From the NCBI GenBank assembly GCA_020636375.1, contig JACJXZ010000011.1, forward strand, positions 186,001 through 250,000: a stretch of 64,000 bases of DNA. The letters run 5' to 3'. Shown here in pieces: positions 20,201 through 27,977 of the stretch. A program made the position numbers and the translations under genes. The DNA comes from Lewinellaceae bacterium (lineage in GTDB: Bacteria > Bacteroidota > Bacteroidia > Chitinophagales > Saprospiraceae). The notes beneath the pieces were generated by a model. The model saw only the letters and a list, made by a program, of their open reading frames with translations. It did no database searches and was not told the origin of the DNA. The number at the start of each line of letters is the position of its first letter. Positions within the stretch are counted from its first letter, which is position 1.

Positions 20201-21620
20201 CGACGCCCAGCACCTGGTCCGGCTGCACGTTGATGTTGACCGAGATGAAGCCCAGTTCCGGGTGGAAGGTATATTCGGATTCGCGCAGGCGGCGTACGCT
20301 GACCTTCTCGAAGTCGCGCGCCTGCTGCAGGCCGAACTCCCCCTGCAGGGTGGCCACTGCCCGGTCGATATCCCGCACGTCTTCGCCTTTGGCGAGGATG
20401 CGGTTGTAGAGGTCGTTGGCGGCGTTGTCGGGCAGGGGTTTGTTGTCGATGAGGTCCCGGCGGTTCCAGCCGGGGTTGGGGGAGATCCGGTCGGGGCTGA
20501 CCAGTTGGAGGGGTTCGCCGAGGTCGGCGAGGGCCACGATGTCCCGCACGTCGGTCACCTCGTTGCGGTCGTTGGTGATCCAGACTTCCAGTTTTTTGAT
20601 CTTGAACAGGTTGTTGACCTGGGGGAGGTTGCGCAGGGAGCGCTCGAAGTTGTCGCGGTTGTAGAAAGTCAGGAAGAAGTGTCGGTTTTCGTCGTATTCA
20701 TCGGCGCGCACTTCGAACTGTTGTATTTGGGCGCCGCCCTCCACCTGGATATTTTCCTGCTGGGAGCGCTGCTGGGAGGCGATGGCGGTGAGGCGCAGGT
20801 GGCCGAACTGGAGTTCCGTTTTCAGGCCGAAGAGGCTCTGGGCGCCCTGGATGAGGTTGCCCCGCAGCGGCAGGCTGACGTTGCCGGCCTCGATTTTTTT
20901 GATGATGGCGTCCTCGTCGAAGTTGTCGCTGTTGTAGTCCAGTTTGATCTGGTTGTCGAAGTTGAACGTAGCGTTGGTATTGTAATTGGTGGTGAGGTTG
21001 AGCTTTTCGCCGATCTTGCCCGTCACGTTCATATTGATGTTCATATCGAAGTCGAAGCCTCCCTGGAGCCGCTGGCGTTCGGTGAGGATGGGGTTGTCGA
21101 CGCGGGAGAAATCCACGCCGAAGGTCAGGTCGATATTGCCCTGGGGGCGGATGTCGACGGTGGTGCCGCCGAAAAGGCGGTCGAGCAGGTTGTTCTCCAC
21201 ATCGATCTTGGCCAGGGGGTCGAGGCCGCTGCTGCCGTCCCCGGAGGCGATGCCGGCCAGCCGGTTGAAGTAGGCCCGTTCTTCCTGTTTTTGCCGGTAT
21301 TCGAAATATTCGTCGAAGGTCATATAGGTCGACGGGCGGAACTCAAAATCTCCGATCTGTTCGGTGATGATGTAGTTGCCGGTCTGCGGGTCATACTCGA
21401 GGTTTTTCTCGATGATGCCCGGGTCTTCGAGATCGAAGGGGTTGTCGTTGCCGCCGGTGACGAAATCGTCGTAGCGCTCCTCGATGTCCGGTATGGTATC
21501 GGCGGCTATGACGAAGGGAATGCTATAGGGGTCTTCCAGAGAGGCACCGCTATCCATGGCGCCCAGGGCAGAAGTTGCAATTCCAAAAAAGAGACAGTAG
21601 TGTAAACGTATTCTACTCAT
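14235..21620 (-). CDS. sprA: cell-surface protein SprA (Sov), type IX secretion translocon
   Basis: This protein of ~2460 residues has the size and domain order of SprA/Sov, the giant outer-membrane barrel that forms the T9SS translocation pore and is needed for gliding in many Bacteroidota. The chosen ATG gives a signal peptide (MSRIRLHYCLFFGIATSALG); another ATG lies four codons upstream at 21632. Early conserved features include the IDVRPQGNIDLTFGVDF stretch. Two low-complexity insertions are visible: a K/E/R-rich one around residues 1920-1965 and a Q/N/R/G-rich one around 2350-2385. It is preceded by ruvA, a common neighbour of sprA in the phylum. It probably serves the sorting-domain proteins in this window. 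Confidence 0.95.
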   Translation of the reverse strand: MSRIRLHYCLFFGIATSALGAMDSGASLEDPYSIPFVIAADTIPDIEERYDDFVTGGNDNPFDLEDPGIIEKNLEYDPQTGNYIITEQIGDFEFRPSTYMTFDEYFEYRQKQEERAYFNRLAGIASGDGSSGLDPLAKIDVENNLLDRLFGGTTVDIRPQGNIDLTFGVDFSRVDNPILTERQRLQGGFDFDMNINMNVTGKIGEKLNLTTNYNTNATFNFDNQIKLDYNSDNFDEDAIIKKIEAGNVSLPLRGNLIQGAQSLFGLKTELQFGHLRLTAIASQQRSQQENIQVEGGAQIQQFEVRADEYDENRHFFLTFYNRDNFERSLRNLPQVNNLFKIKKLEVWITNDRNEVTDVRDIVALADLGEPLQLVSPDRISPNPGWNRRDLIDNKPLPDNAANDLYNRILAKGEDVRDIDRAVATLQGEFGLQQARDFEKVSVRRLRESEYTFHPELGFISVNINVQPDQVLGVAFEYEYNGNIYRVGEMSINNGTVSTDTMDLTPKVLFVKMLKSTTQRTDVPTWDLMMKNVYSIGAFQVNQQDFRLDIFYDDPGAGQKRFLPETRIAGKPLLRVFNLDNLNTQGDPQPDGIFDFVPGVTINPRNGRIMFPVLEPFGQTLADSISNDLLSRKYVYDSLYETTLFLAQESAEQNRYIIRGEYKSSVSSEISLGAFNIPQGSVSVTAGGQRLQEGKDYEVDYNIGKVRILNDAILQSGVPINVSFEDNTLFGFQTKTMVGLRADYEVDDNFNIGATYLQLFERPFTQKVNVGDDPINNKIYGLDLNLSREAPWLTRLVDALPGISTKEMSTINVTAEAAALRPGHARAINQNRKDKGGVVYIDDFEGSGSSFDLRIPTNRWYLASTPQNDGQNNNPLFPEAELINDLRYGANRARLNWYRIDPGARGTGDNENPYTSQVPQQEVFPNLQLTPDQLPNIQTLDLAYYPNERGPYNFDTPDGYPGYTQGVEFLGDSMVLRDPQTRWGGIMRDLNTNDFQTANIEFLEFWMLSPFLDPANPNNPAQDYEQKQGDLYINLGNISEDILRDSRIFFENGLPGPANPERRTDETNWARVPVSQQIVRAFDNDRETRERQDVGLDGLDNNGEREKYAPYLDAVRAANPQAASRLEVDPAYDDFRYYRDASFTDQDGVLRRYRDFNNPQGNSRSNDNQTERQTATNIPDAEDLNQDNTLNETESYFQYHIPLRANPMDARQLDTERTPFITDQRVSDDGERIWYRFRIPLNGPEKVSVGGIRDFRSIRFMRMFMHGFRAPVVLRFARLELVRNQWRRYRGDLSQLGGPGAPVCSADSTFFNVDNVNIEENNGRQPFNYVLPVGIQREQSVGVFSALQNEQSLSVNVRDLCDGDERAIFKIINMDMRVYERFKMFVHAEEKGIKVPENALSLYVRLGSDFRNNYYEYELPLVMSDSTLLNGNPNSAEYKNQVWRIENEIDFALDDFVRLKEERNQEGIPLNELYQKQMPTPSDSSIATLKILGNPSVGQVKVVMVGIRNIYDFDNVPYDVEVWLNEMRLTGLDERGGAAATARIDAQLADFGSITAAGNISSIGFGAIDQKVQERQRERITGIDLAANFNLDKFLPESWRLRLPFYAQYSNTTKRPEFDPYDLDITLKDKLQSADSQERDSILAQSQEVTTLKSINFTNVRKERADNSKPPMPWDISNFSVSYSFTETEYRDPIIEFDQEEKHTGALDYTYSTRTKYIEPFKKLNSELLRLIKEINFNPLPNSFSFSSVMNRRFQTTRYRFTDVDPRFKTFYNKRFTWDRDYDLQWDITRSLKFNFNATNSSVIDEPDETALVEQFGIDRAREIRRDSIWENIKNFGRPKNYQHNLNVSYNLPVRYLPFFGDWVTAKVQYTGGYNWTAAALNVDSLGNLIQNNQNRSGNVDLNLEKLYDKVPYLGKINRGASKARPGRPSSGRRNPRSRDGEKKEEEGDKKEKEKKDRQPSAVERAIVRPLLAVRRVRFNYSEQLSTTVPGYLPRSGILGMTNFESPGWDFVAGLQPNIRNLTEDQRFNPNPNNIQGDWLRENADWITGSVFQNQEVIQQYTQSYDVRATVEPFKDFRVDLELNKNYSETFTETFKDTSIIDGVKDLVHTVPIEIGQMQVTYFALNTLFRDSRDEIIGLFKEFESNRVIISNRLGVGEHGDENLADLGYARGFGNTQQDVLIPAFIAAYTGEDARSASLDIFDVMPKVNWRLTYNGLSRLPLFQDIFQNFSLTHGYRTTLAVSNFRSSLPYLATRDSEPIDTTSFNFYPRLEISDVVIQEAFSPLIAVDATLKNGMSFNVDYKKSRGLALSTVSYQLNETQTKEIVLGFGYLIRNLDIPFLTGSNKKKGRGNQDQQPDQQQQGNQRNNRGPRGRGLQSQDLDVNFNFSLRDDVTFAHRLDQGIIEPTRGNYTLSLSPSAEYQLNRRLSLRLFFDYRRTVPKTSAGFPRTDTSGGIIVSFQLN

Positions 21621-21967
21621 AGCTTTCAGCATGGGATTCGTGCACTTGGTTATTCTGCTGTGTACGCAATCAATTGATATTCAGAACTTTGTAGTGTTTT
21701 CGAGTTTGTCGTTTCACCTCCCTAAAACGCAGCGGTCCCGGCTTTTCTGCTGTCCGTCCGGATTTTAACACATCAAGTATTTGGGAATATACCAGCCCAA
21801 ATATTGCCGGGAGGCTATTCGGATTACTTTGGCTGGTTTGGATTGCCGGTGTGCCGGGAGCGAGGTTATCAAACGGTCATTGAGCCAACCGGGCCGTTGG
21901 TTATTGCCGCAACTCTGTGGGGCAGGCTAATGACCAATAACCATTCAGGAACCACTTTCCCTCAGCA
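21621..21967. other. gap upstream of sprA
   Basis: This 347-bp stretch lies between the ruvA stop and the sprA start (same direction). It contains an inverted repeat TGGTTATTG (21898-21906) / CAATAACCA (21935-21943) just beyond ruvA, which could form a weak stem-loop. No convincing promoter motif or small gene was found. Confidence 0.4.
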
Positions 21968-22558
21968 CTACGAAAGCTCTTTCAGTGCCAGCTTGATCAG
22001 TTCTTCAACGCCGGCAACGCCAGGTTTTTCCTTCAGGGCTTTGTTCAGGGCCTTTTGGGCCTGGATGCGGTTGAATTGCAAAGCCACCAAAGCAGATAAC
22101 GCCTCTTCCCGGATTGTATTGTCCTGCGGGCTGGCCAGGGCCAGTTCTTCGCCGGAATCTTTCAGCATCTTGTCCTTCAGGTCCAGGATGGCCCGTTTGG
22201 CTGTTTTGGGCCCGATACCTTTGATCCGCTTCAGGGTATTGACATCCTCGCTGATAATGGCCGCGCGCATCTCGTCGGGGGTCATCGAGGAGAGCATGAG
22301 CTGGGCTGTGCTCGGGCCGATGCCGGAGACGGAGATGAGGTGGACGAAGAGGTTGCGTTCGGCGGCGTCGGCAAAGCCGTAGAGCGTGTGGCTGTCTTCC
22401 TTGATGTGGAGGTGTGTCAGTATTTTGACCGACTCCAGCTTTTCCACCTGGGTGTAGGTATTCAGGCTGATGTTGACGTGGTATCCGAGCCCTCCTGCCT
22501 CTACGATGATATAGGTGGGGCTTTTGTGTGTAATATTTCCCTTAACGTATGTGATCAT
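21968..22558 (-). CDS. ruvA: Holliday junction branch migration protein RuvA
   Basis: This ~196-residue protein binds four-way junctions and recruits the RuvB motor. It has the N-terminal OB-like domain beginning MITYVKGNI, two helix-hairpin-helix motifs (SVSGIGPSTAQ and IKGIGPKTAKR), and a C-terminal three-helix RuvB-binding domain ending LIKLALKEL. The ATG at 22558 is preferred over an upstream TTG because it gives the conserved MI.y.kG start. It is co-directional with sprA, and this pairing is frequent in Bacteroidota. Confidence 0.95.
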   Translation of the reverse strand: MITYVKGNITHKSPTYIIVEAGGLGYHVNISLNTYTQVEKLESVKILTHLHIKEDSHTLYGFADAAERNLFVHLISVSGIGPSTAQLMLSSMTPDEMRAAIISEDVNTLKRIKGIGPKTAKRAILDLKDKMLKDSGEELALASPQDNTIREEALSALVALQFNRIQAQKALNKALKEKPGVAGVEELIKLALKELS

Positions 22559-22576
22559 GGTTTTCAAAAATGTCCA

Positions 22577-22584
22577 CGAAGGTA
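22577..22584 (-). promoter_or_regulatory. candidate ruvA -7 promoter element
   Basis: On the minus strand TACCTTCG differs from TAnnTTTG at one position and is preceded directly by TTTG. It would give a leader of about 13 nt before the ruvA ATG. No clear -33 element was found, so this is weak. Confidence 0.3.
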
Positions 22585-22614
22585 CAAAGTTTTCGGAGAA
22601 TCGGGTATTATCGT

Positions 22615-22905
22615 GTACAGGTGCATTTGTGAGGGCACTCCGGAAACCTTCGTTAAGGAATGATGGAACGAAGGAATGATGGAATGAATGAACATCATAA
22701 TGTGTTTATCAATGAATGTCAATTTAAAATACATCTTCACTTTGTTCATTCCTTCATTTTTACCCGGCCGAGGAACGAGGACGGGCCTCCAGTCATTTTT
22801 ACCCGGCTCGCAGAGATGGGCATTCCTTTGCCGGACTTTCCGGAGCGGCCTCGCCAATGCACGAATACGCAAATACACAAATGCACAAATACACAAATAC
22901 ACGGA
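22615..22905. repeat. composite inverted-repeat module with octamer arrays
   Basis: The left arm (about 22615-22690) reads ATTTGTGAGGGCACTCCGG and then four 8-nt GAATGATG-type units (22658-22689). The right arm (about 22745-22905) is broadly its reverse complement: CATTCC repeats, then CTTTGCCGGACTTTCCGGAG (from 22826), then five 8-nt units of AAATACAC type (22863-22902). The right-arm core recurs at 61110-61141 with one mismatch in 32 bp. This fills most of the 458-bp gap (22559-23016) between ruvA and the first peptide transporter. No gene is seen in the gap. Confidence 0.65.
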
Positions 22906-22987
22906 TTCCCATCTTGCTTCATGCCCGGTTCTGCCAAAATAATCCCCCCCATTCTACCTCAAACGACCAAAAAAATCTATTTTGGCG

Positions 22988-22995
22988 TAGTTTTG
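22988..22995 (+). promoter_or_regulatory. candidate -7 promoter element for the POT gene
   Basis: TAGTTTTG fits TAnnTTTG exactly and lies 21 bp before the chosen ATG at 23017. This supports the shorter start over the long upstream reading frame. No good -33 element at the right spacing is visible. Confidence 0.35.
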
Positions 22996-23016
22996 CTGAA
23001 AAAAACGGATCGATTA

Positions 23017-24597
23017 ATGGCGAAAGCAGGTGCGTTTGATTTTGACGGGCAACCGAAGTTATTCGGGCACCCTGTGGGCCTTTTCATCCTGTTCTTCACA
23101 GAGTTGTGGGAGCGGTTCTCCTTTTTTGGCATGCGCGGCATTCTCGTCCTTTTCCTGGTGGCGCAGACTACCGGGAACAACCCGGGATTCGGCTGGGACA
23201 ACCAGGAGGCTCTGGCTCTGTACGGCTGGTATACGATGCTGGCCTATCTGGCCGCCATTCCGGGCGGGCTTTGGGCCGGCCGCCGGCTGGGCCAGCGGCG
23301 CAGCGTACTGGCGGGAGGGCTGCTGCTCTGCCTCGGTTACGGGCTGCTCGTCGTGGATACGGTGGCGGCTTTTTATGCCGGGCTGGCCTTCATCATCCTG
23401 GGCGTGGGCTGTTTGAAGCCCAACATCACGGGCATGGTTGGCGCCTTGTACCCGGCGGGCGACGATCAGCGCGACATCGGTTTCACCATCTTTTATATAG
23501 GCATCAACGCCGGCGCCTTCCTTTCCACCCTGGCCATCGGCTGGGTTGCCGTGCGCATCGACTGGCATCTGGGTTTCGGCCTGGCCGGGCTGGGCATGGT
23601 GGCCGGGCAGCTGGTCTATATTTTCGGGCAAAGATACCTGCGTGGGGTAGGGGAGCGGCCGGAGCCGGAGTCGCCCGGCAGGGTAGGTGCGTTGTTCAGC
23701 AAGTTGTTCAGCCACCGCACCCCCTTTTTTGTAGTTGCCCTGTTCGCGCTGGGCGCCCTGGTATTGGTCTCTGCCGGGAAGCCGGGGTTTGGCATAATCG
23801 CCGCCTTCCTGGGTTTGCTGGCCGGGCTGGCCATCACCCTGTATCAGGAATCCGGCCCGTTGGAGCGGGACCGCCTGCTGGCCGTCTTTTTCACTCTGAT
23901 CCTGGTGGCGGCCTTCTGGGGGGCTTTCGAACAGGCCGGAGGCCTGATGAACCTGTACGCTCAGCAGAAGACAGACCGGATGCTCGCCGGGTTTGAACTG
24001 CCGGCACCCTGGTTTCAGTCGCTAAACCCCTTGTACATCATGATCTTCGGCACCCCGGTAGGCCTGGCCTGGCTGTGGTGGAAAAAGCAGGGCAGGGAGG
24101 TGTCTTCTCTGTTCAAGATCGCCCTGGGCACCATCGTTCTGGGGTTGGGTTTCTTCTTTATGGCCGGAGCGGCCGCCGAATTTGAGGCCAAGGGGGAATC
24201 TGCCATGTACTGGCTGGTGCTAGCCTACCTGCTGGTCACCCTGGGAGAACTCTTCGCCTCGCCGGTGGCCTTGTCCTTTATCACGAAATTGTCACCGGCC
24301 CGCTACTCCTCTCTGGCACTGTCTTTCTATTTTGCCGCCGTAGGCCTGGGCCACAAACTGGCAGGCGCCCTCGGCGAGGCGGCTCAGCATATCGGAGATT
24401 TTACGATCTTTACGGGAATTGCCGCCGGATGCATCCTGGTGGGCATTCTGACCCTCCTTCTTCTGGCGCCCCTGAAACGGATGGCCCACGGGGCGGACGG
24501 GCTTCCCGGCAGCCACTTCGAAGAGCAGGAAGGCTTCGAACTGGCCGACCAGCCGGAAGCGGAAGAAGAATGGGCGACGAAAAAAAAAGGGCTTTGA
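23017..24597 (+). CDS. POT/PTR-family proton-dependent oligopeptide transporter (first of two)
   Basis: This 526-residue inner-membrane transporter of the major facilitator superfamily probably imports di- and tripeptides with protons. The family motif ELWERFSFFGMR (E-x-x-E-R-F) lies in the first helix, and about 12-14 hydrophobic segments follow. The frame is open back to 22660, but those codons translate repeat DNA. The ATG at 23017 gives the expected short N-terminus (MAKAGAFDFDGQPKLFGHP). The C-terminal ~40 residues are acidic. A paralogue follows 60 bp later in the same direction. Confidence 0.92.
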   Translation: MAKAGAFDFDGQPKLFGHPVGLFILFFTELWERFSFFGMRGILVLFLVAQTTGNNPGFGWDNQEALALYGWYTMLAYLAAIPGGLWAGRRLGQRRSVLAGGLLLCLGYGLLVVDTVAAFYAGLAFIILGVGCLKPNITGMVGALYPAGDDQRDIGFTIFYIGINAGAFLSTLAIGWVAVRIDWHLGFGLAGLGMVAGQLVYIFGQRYLRGVGERPEPESPGRVGALFSKLFSHRTPFFVVALFALGALVLVSAGKPGFGIIAAFLGLLAGLAITLYQESGPLERDRLLAVFFTLILVAAFWGAFEQAGGLMNLYAQQKTDRMLAGFELPAPWFQSLNPLYIMIFGTPVGLAWLWWKKQGREVSSLFKIALGTIVLGLGFFFMAGAAAEFEAKGESAMYWLVLAYLLVTLGELFASPVALSFITKLSPARYSSLALSFYFAAVGLGHKLAGALGEAAQHIGDFTIFTGIAAGCILVGILTLLLLAPLKRMAHGADGLPGSHFEEQEGFELADQPEAEEEWATKKKGL

Positions 24598-24657
24598 ATT
24601 GAACGGATTTATGATTTTCGGCAACGCCGTAACTAAAACTAAATAAACGAAAAACTT

Positions 24658-26223
24658 ATGGATTTCGCATTAGGTCTACTCATTTTCGGCTGGGTCTTCA
24701 TCCTGATCTGGGTGCCTCTGGTGGTCTACTCACAGAGAAAGATGCATCCGGAAGCCCTCTTTACGCTTTTTTTCGCAGAGTTGTGGGAAAGGTTCTCTTT
24801 TTATGGCATGCGCGCCATCCTTATCCTGTACATGACCAAGGTCTTGTTCGACCAGATGATACAGGGCGAGGCGGATGCGCGGGCCTATGGCATCTACGGC
24901 GCCTACAACGCCCTGCTCTATGCCTCTCCCCTGATCGGGGGCATGCTGGCCGACCGGGTCATGGGCTTCCGGCACGCCGTCATCACCGGGGGGATCTTCA
25001 TGGCCCTGGGCCAGTTTGCCCTGGCCACGACTGCGGGAAACGACCTGGGAGAAACGCCTTTTTTCCTGGGGCTTGCCCTGCTCACTATCGGCAACGGTTT
25101 CTTTAAGCCCAATATCTCGAGCTTCCTCGGCACATTCTATGACAAGAACGATACCCGTAAAGACAGCGCCTTCACCATCTTCTATATGGGTATCAACATC
25201 GGTGCCTTCCTGGCGCCGCTGACCTGTGGTTACCTCGCTCAGCGGGTCGACTGGTCCCTGGGCTTCCTGGCCGCCGGCCTGGGCATGGTGCTGGGGGTCA
25301 TCGTCTTCTGGCGCAACATGCGCAAATTCGAGGGCAAAGGCTTGCCGCCCGACCCGGAGGATTACCGGGCGCCCTGGAAAATCGGCCTCAGCAAGCAGGT
25401 TATTATTATCCTCGCCTCCCTGGCCGTCATCCCCGTCTTCTCCTTGCTGATCAATGCCGAACAGGTCACCAACGGCATCCTGCTCGTCGGCGGGCTGGGC
25501 GTGATCGGATACCTGATCTATACCTCGCTAACCGCAGAAGACAAGGAGGAAGGCCAACGGATGATCGTCTTCATTTTCCTGTTCTTTTTCCACATGATCT
25601 TCTGGATGCTTTTCGAACAGGCCGGCGGCTCCCTGAATATCCTGGCCGACCGCTACGTCAATCTCCATGGCCTGGAAGCCTCCATGTTGCAATCCCTGAA
25701 CCCGCTTTACATCATCCTGCTGGCGCCGGTCTTCTCCTGGATCTGGACCAAGCTCGGGCAGGTCAAAAAGGAACCGCGCACGCCGATCAAGTTCTTCCTC
25801 GGCCTGCTGCAGATGGCCCTCGGGTACTTCATCATCGTCTGGGGTATCCGTTCGGTTATCGACACCGCCGATGCGGGCACGCTGGTGCCCCTGATCTTCC
25901 TGCTGGGCATGTATTTATTCCACACCACAGGCGAACTGAGCCTCTCCCCGGTAGGCCTTTCGGTGGTCACCAAGCTGGCGCCGGCCAAAGTGGTGGGCTT
26001 CGTGATGGGCGCCTGGTTCCTCTCTATTGCCTTCGCCCATAAGATCGCCGGCGAACTGGGTAAACTGATTGCTGAGCCCGGCCATGGAACCAACCCTTCT
26101 GATGCGCTGACTGCCTACGCCGATGTCTACCTGATGTGGGGCGTCTACGTGGTGTTGGGTTCTGCGGTAGTGCTGTTGCTGCTCTCCCCCATCCTCAAAA
26201 AGTGGATGCACGGGGTGCATTAA
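24658..26223 (+). CDS. POT/PTR-family proton-dependent oligopeptide transporter (second of two)
   Basis: This is a 521-residue paralogue of the gene just upstream. It has the same ELWERFSFYGMR motif near residue 40 but an extra N-terminal membrane segment (MDFALGLLIFGWVFILIWVP). Conserved helices include FKPNISSFLGTFY, and FEQAGGSLN in the second half. The tandem arrangement (60-bp gap) suggests one operon and related peptide substrates. Transcription probably stops at the hairpin at 26288-26325. Confidence 0.92.
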   Translation: MDFALGLLIFGWVFILIWVPLVVYSQRKMHPEALFTLFFAELWERFSFYGMRAILILYMTKVLFDQMIQGEADARAYGIYGAYNALLYASPLIGGMLADRVMGFRHAVITGGIFMALGQFALATTAGNDLGETPFFLGLALLTIGNGFFKPNISSFLGTFYDKNDTRKDSAFTIFYMGINIGAFLAPLTCGYLAQRVDWSLGFLAAGLGMVLGVIVFWRNMRKFEGKGLPPDPEDYRAPWKIGLSKQVIIILASLAVIPVFSLLINAEQVTNGILLVGGLGVIGYLIYTSLTAEDKEEGQRMIVFIFLFFFHMIFWMLFEQAGGSLNILADRYVNLHGLEASMLQSLNPLYIILLAPVFSWIWTKLGQVKKEPRTPIKFFLGLLQMALGYFIIVWGIRSVIDTADAGTLVPLIFLLGMYLFHTTGELSLSPVGLSVVTKLAPAKVVGFVMGAWFLSIAFAHKIAGELGKLIAEPGHGTNPSDALTAYADVYLMWGVYVVLGSAVVLLLLSPILKKWMHGVH

Positions 26224-26287
26224 TGTTGTTCGAAATTTTTGGCGCCTGCCCAACTCCGGATGGACGGCGCCAAAAACTTCGGGCGCC

Positions 26288-26325
26288 AAAAAGGCCGGGC
26301 AGCGTTTCGCTGTCCGGCCTTTTTT
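26288..26325. terminator. strong bidirectional intrinsic terminator
   Basis: AAAAAGGCCGGGCAGCG and CGCTGTCCGGCCTTTTT pair over 17 bp with one G.T mismatch, around a 4-nt loop. An A-run precedes the stem and a T-run follows, so it can stop transcription both ways. It lies between the convergent POT operon (ends 26223) and the surA-like gene (ends 26409). A second hairpin, TTGGCGCC / GGCGCCAA, lies just to its left. Confidence 0.85.
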
Positions 26326-26408
26326 CGGGCGGGCTGCCTTTCGGCGGCCCGTTAGTTGATACTACTTTGTTAACTTAATCCAGGGCAAGCTTAAAAGTGG
26401 CATGTCGC

Positions 26409-27767
26409 TTAGGGGCGAATATCCTGCTCCTTCCACTTGGCCAGCACCGGGCAAGCCTGATACATCATATCGATATCGATGTAGGTGGCCTCGACCTTGT
26501 CTCTGATCCATTTGTTGATGAATTCGCTCTTTTTCGCTTCGATGGCGGCCTTCTGGATCTTGGAGTAATCCTGCCGCAGGTTGGCCTTGTGGGGCTTGGT
26601 GCGCGACTGGAGCTGGACGATGCGGTAGTAGATGTCGCCCACCTGGTCGCGGAACTCAAAGGGTTGGGAGATGGTGCCGACTTCCATGGTGTCGATCGTG
26701 AAATAAATGTCGGGATCGAGGTCGCCGATCTCGAAGAAGGTGTTGCCGGTCGCCGGGTTCACCATGCGGCCGTCGTTGTTGTAGCTCTGGATGTCTTCGT
26801 TGGAATAGAGTTTCACGGCCTGGGAGAAGGTCATCGAATCCGAAACGATAAGCTGGCGCACCGAGTCGAGGTGGTTTTTGGCCTTTTCCAGGTCGGCGTC
26901 GGTGATCTCGGGCTTGATGAGGATGTGGCGCACGTGGATGGAGTTGCCGCGGCGCTCCAGCATCTGGATGAGGTGGAAGCCGAATTCGGACTCCACCACG
27001 GGCGAGACTTCCTCCTTTTCCAGTTTGAAAGCCGCTGCCTCGAATTCCGGCACGTATTTGCCGCGCTTGGCCCAGCCCAGGTCGCCGCCGGCGCGGGCGG
27101 AGCCGTCGTCGGAAAATTTGGAGGCCAGCTCGGCGAAGTCTTCCCCGCTGAGGATGCGCTGCCGGATGGACTCCAGCTTTTCGATGGTCTTTTGCCGTTC
27201 TTCTTTATTGACTTCGGGCTTGTAGACGATCTCGCCTACCTCCACCTCGGAGTTGAAATAGGGCAGGCTGTCCTGCGGGATCGACTCGAAGAACTTTTTC
27301 ACTTCGGAGGGCGTCACCGTCACGCTGGCCATCACCTCCGACCGCATGCGGTCGGCGAGAATCTGGTTGCGCAGGTCCTCGCGAAACTGCGCCTTGACCT
27401 CGTTGATCGTCTGCCCGTAGTAGGACTCAAACTGGGTGACGTCGTTGTTCATGAACCCCAGGATGCGCTCGATGCGGGCGTCCAGCTGGGCTTCCACTTC
27501 TTCGTCCGACACCTCGATGCTGTCCAGCTTGGCCTGGTTGACCAGCAGTTTGGAGGCCATCAGCTGGTCCATGATGTTGCAGCGGGCGTCTTTGGGCAGG
27601 ACGCCGCTCTGCGCTTCCATCAGGGCGTGCTGTTCTTCCACTTCGGAGAGCAGGACCAGCTCGCCGCCAACGGTGGCCACGACCTTGTCGATGACTTCGC
27701 GCTGCGCCAGGCCGGCGGGCCCCAAAACGATCATTGCCAGAAGGAGACAATACAAATATTTCATCAC
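26409..27767 (-). CDS. surA: periplasmic peptidyl-prolyl isomerase, SurA-like
   Basis: This 452-residue protein has a signal peptide (about 1-21, ending GPAGLAQ), a SurA N-terminal helical domain (DKVVATVGGELVLLSEVE, then about 150 residues) and two parvulin-type domains. The first spans about 170-280 (GEDFAELASKFSDDGSARAGG, then FGFHLIQM). The second spans about 285-400 (IHVRHILIKPE). SurA helps outer-membrane barrels such as porins and SprA reach the membrane folded. It is the last gene of a three-gene foldase cluster on the minus strand. The symbol is assigned by architecture. Confidence 0.87.
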   Translation of the reverse strand: MMKYLYCLLLAMIVLGPAGLAQREVIDKVVATVGGELVLLSEVEEQHALMEAQSGVLPKDARCNIMDQLMASKLLVNQAKLDSIEVSDEEVEAQLDARIERILGFMNNDVTQFESYYGQTINEVKAQFREDLRNQILADRMRSEVMASVTVTPSEVKKFFESIPQDSLPYFNSEVEVGEIVYKPEVNKEERQKTIEKLESIRQRILSGEDFAELASKFSDDGSARAGGDLGWAKRGKYVPEFEAAAFKLEKEEVSPVVESEFGFHLIQMLERRGNSIHVRHILIKPEITDADLEKAKNHLDSVRQLIVSDSMTFSQAVKLYSNEDIQSYNNDGRMVNPATGNTFFEIGDLDPDIYFTIDTMEVGTISQPFEFRDQVGDIYYRIVQLQSRTKPHKANLRQDYSKIQKAAIEAKKSEFINKWIRDKVEATYIDIDMMYQACPVLAKWKEQDIRP

Positions 27768-27851
27768 TACTTCATTTTTAGATGCTGAATTGATTTACAG
27801 GATGGAGAAGCAGACAGGATTCACAGGATTTACAGGATAGGAGGGTTTGCC

Positions 27852-27977
27852 GGCCAGCCTGCCGTATCTGTTCATCCTGTATATCCTGTTCATCCTGTCA
27901 CCTTATCAAAGCGTTGGTTTCCCTCTTTTGGCCAGCCTGCTGTACCTGTTCATCCTGTATATCCTGTTCAGCCTGTC
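27852..27977. repeat. 48-bp direct repeat (ATCCTGT-rich)
   Basis: Two nearly identical 48-bp copies (27852-27899 and 27930-27977) begin GGCCAGCCTGC and continue with the ATCCTGT motif in tandem, 78 bp apart. A reverse-complement run (CAGGATTCACAGGATTTACA) lies just left at 27805-27840. The right copy ends at the stop codon of the upstream lipoprotein gene. It fills the spacer between two foldase genes. Confidence 0.7.

Noticed and set aside
22660..23016. Long N-terminal extension of the first POT transporter
   Set aside because: It translates the octamer repeat module, has no conserved sequence, and a candidate promoter lies downstream of it.
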